A stretch of 59,695 bases of DNA from DAOTZR01 sp034432595 (GCA_034432595.1 DAOUBT010000069.1:1-59695), one strand, 5' to 3'. Shown: positions 16,959 to 26,217, counted from the stretch's first letter. The notes: a model not told the origin generated them from the letters alone. Translations and numbers: made by a program.

Positions 16959-17642
16959 CTACAACCCCAGCTCCTCTTCGAGGATTTGGCGCGTCTTCTC
17001 CGGTAGCGTACCGCCGCGCTGCGCGCGAAGCCAATCCTTCACTTTGGAAAGGCGCAGCGCAGGCACGGGACTCTCATCCACGTCAAGCTCCACATTCGGA
17101 TCGGTGAAAACGATGATGCCGCGAACCGGTACCTCCACGCCATCCGGCAAATGCTTCTTCAACCAGGTTTGCATGCGCTCCACATCAATCGCATTATCCA
17201 CGTCCGGACGGCCCAGCCCTTCCTGCCCGCTCAGGCGCTTGAAAAACTTACCGCGGTCCTGATGATGCCAGCGTCCGTTCGCATACGTGACCTTTCCGCT
17301 CAAAGGTTTGGCGGTGATGACCAGCACGCCGCGCGGCTCAATCAGAACGTAGGGTGCCGGGAGATCGTGCAAAATCAGCGCATAGCGGTCATCCAGGCCC
17401 TTGAAAGCCTCGGCCAGGCGCGCGTAGGGAGCGGTTTTTTCCCCGTAAAACTCGCTGTAATGCGTGCCCAGCACCGAAAGCAGGAAACCCATCCAGATAA
17501 CGAAAAGCGTCAATTGAATGTACTGCGGCAATAGCCAGGTCATCACCAACGCGATGAGGGTGAGCGCCAGCCCGGCCAGCGATGCCCACAGGCCCATCCG
17601 CGAGCGGCGCCGAATGTAACGGACATCACTGTAAACGCGCAT
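16959..17642 (-). CDS. Membrane-anchored NERD domain protein
   Basis: A 227-residue protein with two membrane helices near the N-terminus (about 18-38 and 42-60) and a cytoplasmic NERD (nuclease-related) domain from about 70 to 190. The domain shows the expected restriction-endonuclease-like pattern: an acidic residue in IEPRGVLVITAKPLSGKV, where the K of the core (E/Q)xK element lies in ITAKP, followed by the GRW and N(A/P)xxQ-like DNAIDVERMQTWL segment. Nuclease activity is not proven for most family members. It lies one base downstream of the fabF stop and is probably the last gene of a plsX-fabF-NERD operon. Confidence 0.8.
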   Translation of the reverse strand: MRVYSDVRYIRRRSRMGLWASLAGLALTLIALVMTWLLPQYIQLTLFVIWMGFLLSVLGTHYSEFYGEKTAPYARLAEAFKGLDDRYALILHDLPAPYVLIEPRGVLVITAKPLSGKVTYANGRWHHQDRGKFFKRLSGQEGLGRPDVDNAIDVERMQTWLKKHLPDGVEVPVRGIIVFTDPNVELDVDESPVPALRLSKVKDWLRAQRGGTLPEKTRQILEEELGL

Positions 17643-17643
17643 C

Positions 17644-18891
17644 TTACCCTTCCCAGCGACGCAAAATCAGGCTGGAATTCTGCCCGCCCAGGCCAAATGC
17701 ATTCTTCATGGCGATGCGCACATCCGCCTTGCGGGCCACGTTGGGCGTGTAATCCAAATCACACTGCGGATCGGGGTTATCCAGGTTGATGGTGGGCGTG
17801 ATGATGCCCTCGACCAGCGTCATCACCGTGATGGCGGTCTCGATAGCACCCGCCGCCCCCATCGTGTGCCCAACCATGGATTTGGTGGAGCTGAGGGCAA
17901 GTTTATAAGCGTGCGCCCCAAACACCCCCTTGACGGCAATCGTTTCAATGGGATCGCCCAACGGCGTCCCCGTACCGTGCGTGTTGATGTAGTCCACCTC
18001 CTCCGGCTTGATTCCCGCATCCTCCAAAGCCCAACGCATGGCGCGTTGTGCCCCGCGTCCTTCCGGATCGGGCTGCGCGATGTGGTACGCATCCAGCGAG
18101 CTGGCATGACCCAACACTTCAGCGTAAATGTGCGCTCCGCGCGCCAGCGCGTGCTCCAGACTCTCCAGGACCAGCACACCGGCGCCCTCGGCAAACACAA
18201 AGCCGTCGCGGTCGCGGTCAAAGGGGCGGCTCGCGCGTTCCGGTTCATCATTGCGGGTGGACATGGCGCGCATGGCACAGAAAGCGCCGATGGCGATATC
18301 ATACACCAGGGCTTCCGTACCGCCGGCCAGCATCATATCCGCGCGCCCGTGGCGGATGAACTCCGCCGCCTCGCCGATGGCCTGTGTCCCCGTGGCACAG
18401 GCGGCCACCGGTGCAATAACCGCGCCTTGCGCCCCGGCGTACATGCTCACGTGATACGTGGGAATGTTAGGAATCGAAGCCGTCAAAGCAAAAGGACTGA
18501 CGGCGCTCAGGCCCTTCTCCCAATACGCGCGCGCCTGATTGCAGGTCCACTCCATGCCGCCCATCCCCACACCGACCGCCACACCGACGCGCTCCGGATC
18601 AGGCAGCGGCAGCGTCACGTTCGCATCGGCCAGGGCCTGCTGTGCTGCCGCAACGGCAATCTGCGAGCAACGCGCCATACGCCGCGCCTCTTTTACCGGC
18701 ATATAATTGGCGGGATTGAAACCCTTCAATTCACCGGCAATCTGCGTGGTCATCGGTGTAGGATCGAACTGTGTGATGCGGGTAATGCCCGACTTGCCGG
18801 CCTTTGCGTTCTCCCAGGTTTCGGCCAGAGTCAGGCCCAAAGGGGTGAGCACCCCCATGCCGGTGATGACAACTCGTCTTCGCTCAGACAT
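17644..18891 (-). CDS. fabF: 3-oxoacyl-[ACP] synthase II
   Basis: A 415-residue condensing enzyme of fatty-acid synthesis that joins malonyl-ACP to acyl-ACP in the cytoplasm. The Cys-His-His triad is visible: C165 in VAACATGTQ, His in NTHGTGTPLGDP (about 303) and His in KSMVGHTMGAAG (about 340). The N-terminal VVITGMGVLTPLG and the C-terminal NAFGLGGQNSSLIL are typical. The ATG at 18891 is preferred to an in-frame GTG nine bases upstream because AAGGAGG is ten bases from the ATG but only one to two from the GTG. It follows plsX by five bases. No acpP or fabD accompanies it here. Confidence 0.95.
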   Translation of the reverse strand: MSERRRVVITGMGVLTPLGLTLAETWENAKAGKSGITRITQFDPTPMTTQIAGELKGFNPANYMPVKEARRMARCSQIAVAAAQQALADANVTLPLPDPERVGVAVGVGMGGMEWTCNQARAYWEKGLSAVSPFALTASIPNIPTYHVSMYAGAQGAVIAPVAACATGTQAIGEAAEFIRHGRADMMLAGGTEALVYDIAIGAFCAMRAMSTRNDEPERASRPFDRDRDGFVFAEGAGVLVLESLEHALARGAHIYAEVLGHASSLDAYHIAQPDPEGRGAQRAMRWALEDAGIKPEEVDYINTHGTGTPLGDPIETIAVKGVFGAHAYKLALSSTKSMVGHTMGAAGAIETAITVMTLVEGIITPTINLDNPDPQCDLDYTPNVARKADVRIAMKNAFGLGGQNSSLILRRWEG

Positions 18892-18896
18892 AAAAT

Positions 18897-19955
18897 TCAC
18901 GCCTCCTTCTTTCCCCAGATAGCTAAACCTTCTTTGATGGTGGGCACAACCTGCCCGGCCACAGCCTCGCGCGCACGGGCAATCGCGTTTTTGATGGCTT
19001 TGGCGTTCGAGCGCCCGTGACCAATAATAACAACCCCATCTACCCCTAAGAGTAACGCCCCGCCGTACTCGAAGGGATCAAGCCGACGCGCGATGCGCTT
19101 CAGAGAGGGCGTAAGCAACAGCAGTCCCGGCAAACTGAGCAGCAATCCCGGCAGGGCCAACACCAGGCCAAGCTTACCGGTTGGTGCATCCCAGAACTCA
19201 CGCTTGAGCAGACGCCTGGTGAAAGAGGCCACCGTCTCCGAACCTTTCAGCAGAATATTGCCGGTAAAGCCATCCGTGACCACAACATCCGCCGCGCCCT
19301 TGCTCACCTCTTTAGGCTCGACATTGCCCACAAAATTCAAATCACTCTGCTTGAGCAGCGCGAAAGCATCACGCAGCACCATCGTGCCCTTTTCCTCTTC
19401 CTCGCCGTTGGCCAACAACCCCACGCGCGGACGGGTAATCCCCAGCACCCGCTCAGCGTAGATGCTGCCCATGCGCGCGAACTGCATGAGCATCGTCGCG
19501 TCGCAATCCGCGGTAGCCCCCACATCCAGCAAGAGCACCTTCTGGAAAGCCACCGGGAAAATCGTTGCCAGCGCCGGGCGTTCAATGCGCTGTCCATTGG
19601 GCAGGCGGATGCGGCCCAAATCAAACAGCGCCGAAGAAAGGCAAGCGATGGTATTCCCCGCCGAGACGAAAGCATCCGCCTCGCCGTTCTTGACCAGGCG
19701 CATCGCCACACGGATGGAGGCCTCTTTTTTGGCCTTCACGGCGTTGGAATGTTCATCCATGCCAATGACTTCGGGCGCGTGCACAATGCGCAAATTGAGA
19801 CCATCAGTCTTAAAGCGCGCCAGCTCGCGCCGAATCTCGTCCTCCGGCCCCACAAGGATGATTTCATCCCCCCAGGCGCGCGCCGCCAGCACCGCCCCCT
19901 CAATATCGGGCAGTGGGCGATCATCTGAACCAAACGCATCTACGGCAATTCGCAT
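18897..19955 (-). CDS. plsX: Phosphate acyltransferase PlsX
   Basis: A 352-residue enzyme that makes acyl-phosphate from acyl-ACP and phosphate for phospholipid synthesis. It is peripheral to the membrane. Family landmarks are present: MRIAVDAFGSDDRP at the start (MRIAVDAMGGD in most homologues, so G10-D11 is shifted to S10-D11), the ADAFVSAGNTIACL loop (usual AFVSAGNTGA), NGEEEEKGT and VVVTDGFTGNILLKGSE. Length is slightly above the usual ~330. The gene leads a plsX-fabF-NERD minus-strand operon and is preceded by a MITE-like repeat that occupies the gap to dinG. Confidence 0.93.
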   Translation of the reverse strand: MRIAVDAFGSDDRPLPDIEGAVLAARAWGDEIILVGPEDEIRRELARFKTDGLNLRIVHAPEVIGMDEHSNAVKAKKEASIRVAMRLVKNGEADAFVSAGNTIACLSSALFDLGRIRLPNGQRIERPALATIFPVAFQKVLLLDVGATADCDATMLMQFARMGSIYAERVLGITRPRVGLLANGEEEEKGTMVLRDAFALLKQSDLNFVGNVEPKEVSKGAADVVVTDGFTGNILLKGSETVASFTRRLLKREFWDAPTGKLGLVLALPGLLLSLPGLLLLTPSLKRIARRLDPFEYGGALLLGVDGVVIIGHGRSNAKAIKNAIARAREAVAGQVVPTIKEGLAIWGKKEA

Positions 19956-19989
19956 ACCTCACCCCCCGTTGTGTCGTCATCAAAAAATG

Positions 19990-20148
19990 TAACGGCTTAC
20001 CTTCAGCACCAGTAGCCATTGAAATCACCGCTGGCGCGATTTGAACCGCAGGTTTGGATAGGGTATCCGATGATTTCAACACCCTGTGGGTGGGCCAGGG
20101 CAGTGCCTTCGCCCGCCCTTGCACGCAACCCAGCAAGCTGAGCAGTGA
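19990..20148 (+). repeat. MITE-like element, copy A
   Basis: An element starting TAACGGCTTACC and ending AAGCTGAGCAGTGA, which form imperfect terminal inverted repeats. Inside are the family hallmarks GAAATCACCG, TAGGGTATCCGATGATTTCA and a GGGTGGGC...GCCCGCCC palindrome. It fills most of the 289-bp gap between plsX and dinG; the rest of the gap shows nothing recognisable. Confidence 0.8.
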
Positions 20149-20244
20149 TAAAAAACTTGAGTCCCTGCTCGTGGCTTCCCCCGTCGCCGCAAACCCCGGT
20201 GTGCGCACGGAAAGAGCCATGCTTATCCCGAAAAAGAGTCCCCC

Positions 20245-23139
20245 TCACCAGGGCGGTTCTTCAAAAACCGGCACCGAGCTGCCCGGCAGGTCATCATCAG
20301 CCCTTGACGTGGGTATCGCGAGCGGTTCACCCGCCAGCCACTGCTCCGCGATGCGCGGCAGCGCCTCTGCCGTACCCTGATAGACCGTCGGCTCCGGCAG
20401 GGAGCGCAGGAAGCGCGCCCCGTAGCCCTTGGTCACAAGGCGTTTATCCAGCACCACGACAATGCCGCGGTCCGTCTGCGTGCGGATGAGACGCCCAAAC
20501 CCCTGCATGAAGCGCAACGCCGCTTCGGGCACCATGTACTCGTTAAAGGGGTCACGGTAGGACTCCCCCCGCGCCGCAACGACGGGGTCATTCGGCACGT
20601 CGAAGGGCAGGCGTGTGATGACCAGACATGAAAGCGCCTCACCCGGCACGTCCACCCCTTCCCAGAAGGAGCGCGTTCCCAGGAGCACGGTGCGCTGCCC
20701 ATGGCGGAAATTATCCAGCAGTTGCGCGCGCGAGCTGCCGCTCCCCTGCGCAAGCACGGTGATACCCAATCGGCTCAACGGGCCGGTGATGGCGCGCGCC
20801 GTATTCTGCAATTGCGCGTAAGAGGTGAAGAGCGCCAGAGCGCGCCCGCCGGTTGCCTCAAACAGGCGCGTCAATACCTGCTCCACCGCGCGCTGATAAC
20901 CCGGCGATTCCGGTTCGGGGATGTCCTTCACGATATACAGCAACGCCGCAGCGCGATAATTGAAGGGGGAGCCGACAGCCGCGGTCAAGGCGTCCCGCGC
21001 GGCCAGCCGTTGTTGCAGGTACTCGAAATCGCCCCCGATGCGCAGCGTGGCCGAAGTCACCACCACCGAACGCTTGCGCTTCCACACATGTTCCTGCAGC
21101 AGCGGTCCCACGTGCAACGGTGTGATGTGAACGATCAGCGTCTCGGCCTTACGGTCCAACTCCAGCCAGTAAATCGCATTGTCGGCGGGTTGACGGATGA
21201 AACTGTCCAGCGCCGTGATCGCCCCATCCAGACGCTCGTGCAGGTTATGCAGGCGGAACAGCAGGCTCTCCAGCTCCGGGGCCACATCTACCGTGAGATC
21301 AGCCAGCACCCGGTTCAGGGTGGCGAGCAGCTCGATCAGTTGCAAAGCGGAGGGGCGCACCCCTTGCCAGCGTCGCGCCACCTCCTGCCATTCGGCCTGC
21401 TCGCGCAGTGCGGCGGTCAGGCGCAGGCGCAAATTGTAACCGTTCGCAGGCGGAGCAACGTTCTCCAGGTAACGTTGCAGGCTATTGAAGATGTCCTCCA
21501 AACGCCAGCCTACAGCATCGGCAATCTGTGCGCACTCCATCAGCAAGGCGCTGAAGGACATCGCCTCCTGCCCTTTCAGCACCGCGCCAACCTGCGTTTG
21601 CAGCTCGTCAAGCAAGGCGGGCGCGTGTCCCCCACCCTGCAACAACTCCTCCAGCAGGCGGCGCACCGTCCAGCGGTTCACTTCGACACTCAAGGCATCC
21701 GTCACGGCGGCCTCTAAGTGATGGCCCTCATCCACCACCAACATGCTGTACTCCGGCAGGACGCGGTTTTCGGTGGCGACATCCGCCAGGAGAAGCGCGT
21801 GATTGACGATGATGATATGGGAACCTTCAGCACGGGCGCGCGCACGGTAGAAGAAGCAGGTATCATCCGCGAAAAAGGGACACCGTGAAGGATCACAGTT
21901 TTCCTTGCTCGCGGCCAGCGTTTGCCAGACGGCACGTTCCGCCGCCGTGGGCAGGAACAGCGCGTCACCGTCCCCATCCAGCGTATTCGGTAACCACAGC
22001 AAAATCTTGGCCAGGACGCGCATCTCCTCAACGCTGACCGGTCCGCGCTGACGCAGCAACTGCAACTGCCGACGGCACAGGTAATGATTGCGTCCCTTGA
22101 GCAGAACAGCCTCAAAAGGCTCCGACAAACTGCGCCTGAGGAGCGGCAAGTCTTTGGTCATCAACTGCTCTTGCAGATTGATGGTGTTGGTGGAAATGAC
22201 GACGTGATCCTGATGCCGCACAGCCCAGAGCACGGCAGGCAGCAGGTAAGCCAGGGACTTGCCTGTGCCTGTGCCCGCTTCCACAAACAAATGGTTGCCG
22301 GCATTGAAGGCATCCGCAACGATGTGCATCATTTCCAACTGTTGATTGCGGAATTCATAAGCGGGGAGTTGCTGCGCAATTGGGCCATCAGGCTCCAGCA
22401 GACGGGTCAACTCGTCCAGGTCGAGCGGTTGCACGTCCTCGCGCGGAGAAAGCGGAGGCGGGAGCGGCTCAAAGAAAAGCGGCCCGGCAGCGTCCCCTCC
22501 CCGCCGCGCGGCCAATTGCGCGCCGATGCTACTTTGAAAGGAGCTACTACGCGCGCGGCTCGCATCCTGGAAAAAGAGCGTGGGTTCCCAGTTGGACCAC
22601 TGACCGAGGCGCACAATTTCCTGCAAGACTTCGCGCGGAAGTTGCATGGCACGCTCCAGCAAAGCCTCAAAGAGCGCGCGCGCCATCCGCGCATCGTCCA
22701 GAGCGCGGTGGGTCTGCGTTGGCAAATCGAGCCGGAGCACGCGCACGAGATTCTCCAGGGTGTAGCGCCCGGCGTGCGGCACGAGGACGCTCGCCAGCTC
22801 GAAAGTGTCAATGGCGGTCTGTCCCACCAGGACGTTATGCCGCTGCAAGAAGGCCAAATCGAAACCGATATTATGCCCCACCACCGGCTCGCGGCCCACG
22901 AAGCGCTGCAACTCGGCCAGCGCCGCGCGGAGCGAGGGCGCGTCAGCCACATCGCTGTTACGGATACCGGTGAGTTCGGTGATGTAAGGGGGGATGGAGC
23001 GGCCCGGATTGACAAAGGTGCTGTAAGTTTCAAGCTCGCGTCCGTCACGGAAACGCACCGCGCCGATTTCGATAATCGCATCGCGTTCCGGATCCAACCC
23101 CGTGGTTTCCAAATCTAAAGCGACATAAATCCGACCCAT
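20245..23139 (-). CDS. dinG: DnaQ-like exonuclease/DinG helicase fusion
   Basis: A 964-residue protein of the Bacillus-type DinG architecture. The N-terminal DEDDh 3'-5' exonuclease domain (1-165) has D9-x-E11, H89/D94 and H144/D148. The SF2 XPD-like helicase has Walker A GTGTGKS at about 289-295 and DEGH at 470-473. Cysteines 355, 415, 420 and 428 have the spacing expected for a 4Fe-4S cluster, as in E. coli DinG; the Gram-positive type usually lacks these, so the combination is worth noting. Motif VI appears as QGFGRLIRTQTDRG. It likely resolves unusual DNA structures. ATG 23139 is preceded by GGGAG, and TATAAT lies at 23167-23172 upstream. Confidence 0.92.
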   Translation of the reverse strand: MGRIYVALDLETTGLDPERDAIIEIGAVRFRDGRELETYSTFVNPGRSIPPYITELTGIRNSDVADAPSLRAALAELQRFVGREPVVGHNIGFDLAFLQRHNVLVGQTAIDTFELASVLVPHAGRYTLENLVRVLRLDLPTQTHRALDDARMARALFEALLERAMQLPREVLQEIVRLGQWSNWEPTLFFQDASRARSSSFQSSIGAQLAARRGGDAAGPLFFEPLPPPLSPREDVQPLDLDELTRLLEPDGPIAQQLPAYEFRNQQLEMMHIVADAFNAGNHLFVEAGTGTGKSLAYLLPAVLWAVRHQDHVVISTNTINLQEQLMTKDLPLLRRSLSEPFEAVLLKGRNHYLCRRQLQLLRQRGPVSVEEMRVLAKILLWLPNTLDGDGDALFLPTAAERAVWQTLAASKENCDPSRCPFFADDTCFFYRARARAEGSHIIIVNHALLLADVATENRVLPEYSMLVVDEGHHLEAAVTDALSVEVNRWTVRRLLEELLQGGGHAPALLDELQTQVGAVLKGQEAMSFSALLMECAQIADAVGWRLEDIFNSLQRYLENVAPPANGYNLRLRLTAALREQAEWQEVARRWQGVRPSALQLIELLATLNRVLADLTVDVAPELESLLFRLHNLHERLDGAITALDSFIRQPADNAIYWLELDRKAETLIVHITPLHVGPLLQEHVWKRKRSVVVTSATLRIGGDFEYLQQRLAARDALTAAVGSPFNYRAAALLYIVKDIPEPESPGYQRAVEQVLTRLFEATGGRALALFTSYAQLQNTARAITGPLSRLGITVLAQGSGSSRAQLLDNFRHGQRTVLLGTRSFWEGVDVPGEALSCLVITRLPFDVPNDPVVAARGESYRDPFNEYMVPEAALRFMQGFGRLIRTQTDRGIVVVLDKRLVTKGYGARFLRSLPEPTVYQGTAEALPRIAEQWLAGEPLAIPTSRADDDLPGSSVPVFEEPPW

Positions 23140-23205
23140 GATTGACTCCCTGCCAAAGTGGGGTACATTATACCTTGTTCGCACGGAATTGAGAAGTTGG
23201 CATAT

Positions 23206-23534
23206 CCCCAGGCTCCGCCTGGACTGGACTGTACCCCCAGGCTCTGCCTGGGCTGAGGTGTACCCCCAGGCTTTGCCTGGGCTGGATTGTATCCCCAGGC
23301 TTTGCCTGGGCTGGATTGTATCCCCAGGCTCCGCCTGGGCTGAGGTGTATCCCCAGGCTCTGCCCGGGGATGCCAGCCAAAGGCTGGCGATACAGGGTGT
23401 ACCCCCAGGCTCTGCCTGGAGATGCCAGCCAAAGGCTGGCGATACAGGGTGTACCCCCAGGCTCCGCCTGGGCTGAGGTGTACCCCCAGGCTCTGCCCGG
23501 GGATGCCAACCGAAGGCTGGCGATACAGGGCGTA
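23206..23534. repeat. Tandem array of short palindromic GC hairpins (nine units)
   Basis: Nine head-to-tail units. Six are short (~29 bp): CCCCAGGCTnnGCCTGGG followed by CTGgnnTGTA. Three are long (~52 bp), with a second hairpin GCCAGCCAAAGGCTGGC followed by GATACAGGGTGTA. Each unit folds through CCCAGGC/GCCTGGG. The variable bases sit in the loop (TTT, TCT, TCC), so stem-loop structure is conserved while loop sequence drifts. There are no unique spacers, so this is not CRISPR. It lies in the leader of the DUF333 lipoprotein gene and upstream of dinG on the other strand. Confidence 0.9.
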
Positions 23535-23558
23535 CCTACCTGACAAAGGAGCATGATC

Positions 23559-25007
23559 ATGTTACGACGTATCCTCGGATTTAGTGTACTGTTTATCTTC
23601 ACCCTGGCGTGCGCGCTGGTAAAACCCTCCACGCCCACCCCCACCCTGCCGTCTCCCACCGCCACGCAGGAAACGCCAACCGGCGAGGTGCCCAATCCGG
23701 CTTCGGCGCACTGCCTTGAGCAGGGCGGGGTGTTGGAGCTAAGACAGGAACAGGGCGGCGTAGTGGGCTACTGCCGTTTTGCGGACGGTTCCGTATGTGA
23801 GGAGTGGGCCTACTACCGTGGGGAATGCAAACCCGGCGCTGCCGTCACCCCGGAGGCGTGGGTTACACCCCCCGCAGAAGCCGTGCAAGGCCTGCTCGAT
23901 GCCGTTGCCGCCTCTCAGCCGGCACAGGCGTTTGATTGCGGCTATCGCGTCCTGCCACTTTTAGCCCCGCCCGATCAAGCGCCTCTGTGGGCTGTTTATA
24001 GCTGCGGCATGGTGAACTGGCAGCTCGACCCTGCACCAACGCACTTTCTCGCCATCTACACCCTGCGCGACCGCGTCTGGACGGAGCTGGCACGCATGAC
24101 CTTCAACGATGAGGTGATGTTCGACTTCATCCCGCCCGATGGCAGCGTGCAGCAGGTCGCCCTGGACCCGGAGCACGTCTGCATCGAGATGAACGGTGGC
24201 GTGGGGGCGCACGGCGGTAGCTACGCCATCCTGCGCTTTGACGGGCAAAAGCTGGAAACGCTCATCAGTAACGGCGCTGACTCCATGGGAGCCGGGTACA
24301 CCACCGACCTCAATCAGGATGGGCAGCTCGATGTCGTGCTGGATTGGACCAATGCCTATGTCTTCTGTTACGCCTGCGGCGTGCGGCAGGTGGTCTATGG
24401 CGTCTACACATGGGACAGGAATGCACAAACCCTGCGCAAAATCACGCTCAACCCCCTTGGTGCGGACTACCCCGAAGCGCTGCGTCAGCAGGTGAACGAA
24501 GCTATCACCCTGGCGAAGGCCGGCCTGTGGCGCGACGCGCAGGCGCTCATCGGCGAGTTGCTCACCACTCCACCCACCCTGTCCCCCGCCCAACTGGAGG
24601 AGCTGGGTTGGATACGGGCCTACATTGACCTGTACGCGCAAGGCAAGGCGCGGGCGGTCACCGAAAGCGGCTATCCTTTGCTGCAGAACGTTTATTACGG
24701 GGATTACGACGCAGCGGTGGCGCTCATGCGCAGCTACACGCCGCAGCAAATTTTTGATGTGAACGGACCGCTTATTGCGGGCACGCCGGTAGAAATGTCG
24801 CTCGAAATCTTAGCGGCAGAAGTGACGGAAAGCGTCAACGCAGCGTTACAGGTGCGCCCCGACCTCGCGGCGGCCTATTTCCTGCGCGGCTGGGTCACGT
24901 ACCTGACCAATCCGCAAAGCAGCGCGGCACGGGAAGATGTGGCACGCGCGGCGCAACTCGCGCCATCCGACCCTTTGTACCTGGCCTGCGCAAATTACCT
25001 CCGGTAG
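23559..25007 (+). CDS. Putative lipoprotein with DUF333 domain
   Basis: A 482-residue exported protein. The signal peptide ends FTLAC, a weak lipobox (Cys near residue 18), followed by a Pro/Thr linker. A DUF333 domain (about 42-88) has NPASAHCLEQGG and GYCRFADGSVCEEWAYYRGEC, with all four cysteines that characterise this small putative-hemolysin-like domain. The remainder is unassigned: a beta-rich central part (about 110-300, with LNQDGQLDVVLDW resembling an FG-GAP calcium loop) and a helical TPR-like end (about 310-482). ATG 23559 is chosen because AAAGGAG lies seven bases before it but only one base before the upstream ATG. Hairpin arrays flank the gene on both sides. Confidence 0.8.
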   Translation: MLRRILGFSVLFIFTLACALVKPSTPTPTLPSPTATQETPTGEVPNPASAHCLEQGGVLELRQEQGGVVGYCRFADGSVCEEWAYYRGECKPGAAVTPEAWVTPPAEAVQGLLDAVAASQPAQAFDCGYRVLPLLAPPDQAPLWAVYSCGMVNWQLDPAPTHFLAIYTLRDRVWTELARMTFNDEVMFDFIPPDGSVQQVALDPEHVCIEMNGGVGAHGGSYAILRFDGQKLETLISNGADSMGAGYTTDLNQDGQLDVVLDWTNAYVFCYACGVRQVVYGVYTWDRNAQTLRKITLNPLGADYPEALRQQVNEAITLAKAGLWRDAQALIGELLTTPPTLSPAQLEELGWIRAYIDLYAQGKARAVTESGYPLLQNVYYGDYDAAVALMRSYTPQQIFDVNGPLIAGTPVEMSLEILAAEVTESVNAALQVRPDLAAAYFLRGWVTYLTNPQSSAAREDVARAAQLAPSDPLYLACANYLR

Positions 25008-25086
25008 GGGGATGCCTCGCGCGTCCCCGGTGGGGATGCCTTGCGCATCCCCCAGCTCCGGTAGGGGGGACACCTCGTGCGTCCCC
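25001..25086. repeat. Three-unit hairpin array at the lipoprotein stop codon
   Basis: Three ~28-bp units of the form CCGGTAGGGGGATGCCTCG-CGCGTCCCC, each a GGGGAtgCC...GCatCCCC stem-loop. The first unit contains the TAG stop codon of the lipoprotein gene. Arms differ between units in compensating positions (GATGC/GCATC, GACAC/GCGTC). Confidence 0.8.
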
Positions 25087-25152
25087 TGGCCGTTGCGGAC
25101 AATGAACCATCCATCGTGAGCTATGCCCTATCTTTTACTTCAGGAGGAAAGC

Positions 25153-26208
25153 ATGAGCAATCGTTTCACCCTGGCGGAGTTAGTGCCGCAAGCCCTGGAT
25201 TCTGCCGATCACTTCAACGATTGGTACTTCACGGCGCACTTTGAGCATCAGGGACGCCCGCACGCGCTTAAACTTTCCATCACGGAAGGTACCCTGTTGG
25301 GGCAGATGACCGGTCTGACCGTTTCGCGGGAGCCGTTGCACCTGCGGGAAGAGGACGATGCCACCGTGTTGCTGCCGCCACAAGGACAAGACATCCTGAT
25401 TGAAGAGCAGGATGAACCCATGACCTGGGAGCAGGAAGGCGACGAAGTGCGCGTGCAGATGGGCAGCCTGACCGCGCTCTGCCGTCCGGATATGCAGCGC
25501 ATCATCGCGCGCCATGGGCGCATTCAGGCCGACCTCACTTACGTTCCGCGTGGCCCCATCCTGCACTGGCAACACGCTGCAGGCGCTGTATGTCAGGTGA
25601 CCGAAATCACGCGCGTTTCGGGGTCGGAATCCATGTCCGAGGTGCACGGTACGCTGACCGTGGACGGGGAGACCATTCCCGTGCACGGGCGCGGCGTGTT
25701 TGAACACGTCTGGTTCAGCGCCTTGAATTTCTTTGAAATCCGCCACATGAACTGGCTCTATGCGCACTTTGACGAGCTTTACCTCTACCTGTGCCATTGC
25801 GAATCGGTCACGAGTGAAAGCCGCCCCTTCCACTTTGAGACGGGAGAGATGGTGCTCTCGCTCAATGGACAGCAGTGGCTTCCGGTGACAAGCCTGGAAT
25901 TCGAGCCGATGGCCTGGGTGTATCTGCAAGCGGCGCGACGCTTCGTCCCCTACGAGCAGCAGGTTGTGGCCCACACCGAAGGGGGTACGTTACGCCTCAC
26001 CATCCGCATGGCCCACTATCCGCTGATGATTCACGGCGGCGCGGTCCGCTTAGAAGGCCTGACGGTGGATCGCGTCCCCGGCTGGCAATCGCTGTTCTAC
26101 GATGCGCCCGTGACCGTGGAAGGGAGCTTCAAAACGCCGGACGGGCGCCGCATCCCCCTCACCCATGGAGTAGGCATCAACGAACTCATCCGCATCAGTG
26201 CGCTATAG
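25153..26208 (+). CDS. Lipocalin-like protein, possibly CrtC/AttH-related
   Basis: A 351-residue soluble protein without signal peptide. Its pattern of long beta strands, the FNDWYFTAHFEHQGR opening and VHGRGVFEHVWFSALNFFEIRHMNWLYAHF in the centre recall the two-lobed lipocalin fold of the AttH/CrtC (carotenoid 1,2-hydratase) group, but I cannot be sure of the family. The protein lacks an obvious catalytic signature. AGGAGG precedes the ATG at 25153. It is followed after nine bases by an SCP2 sterol-carrier gene, so a lipid- or hydrophobic-ligand-binding pair is plausible (inference). Confidence 0.6.
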   Translation: MSNRFTLAELVPQALDSADHFNDWYFTAHFEHQGRPHALKLSITEGTLLGQMTGLTVSREPLHLREEDDATVLLPPQGQDILIEEQDEPMTWEQEGDEVRVQMGSLTALCRPDMQRIIARHGRIQADLTYVPRGPILHWQHAAGAVCQVTEITRVSGSESMSEVHGTLTVDGETIPVHGRGVFEHVWFSALNFFEIRHMNWLYAHFDELYLYLCHCESVTSESRPFHFETGEMVLSLNGQQWLPVTSLEFEPMAWVYLQAARRFVPYEQQVVAHTEGGTLRLTIRMAHYPLMIHGGAVRLEGLTVDRVPGWQSLFYDAPVTVEGSFKTPDGRRIPLTHGVGINELIRISAL

Positions 26209-26217
26209 GAGGAAATC

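Noticed and set aside
23206..23534. Possible CRISPR array
   Set aside because: The units are contiguous palindromes with no unique spacers, unit length varies between two sizes, and there are no cas genes.
23115..23695. Open reading frames of 143-175 codons running through the hairpin array
   Set aside because: Their repetitive translation (GVHPVSPAFGW-like) comes only from the repeat. They lack ribosome binding sites and overlap real leader sequence.
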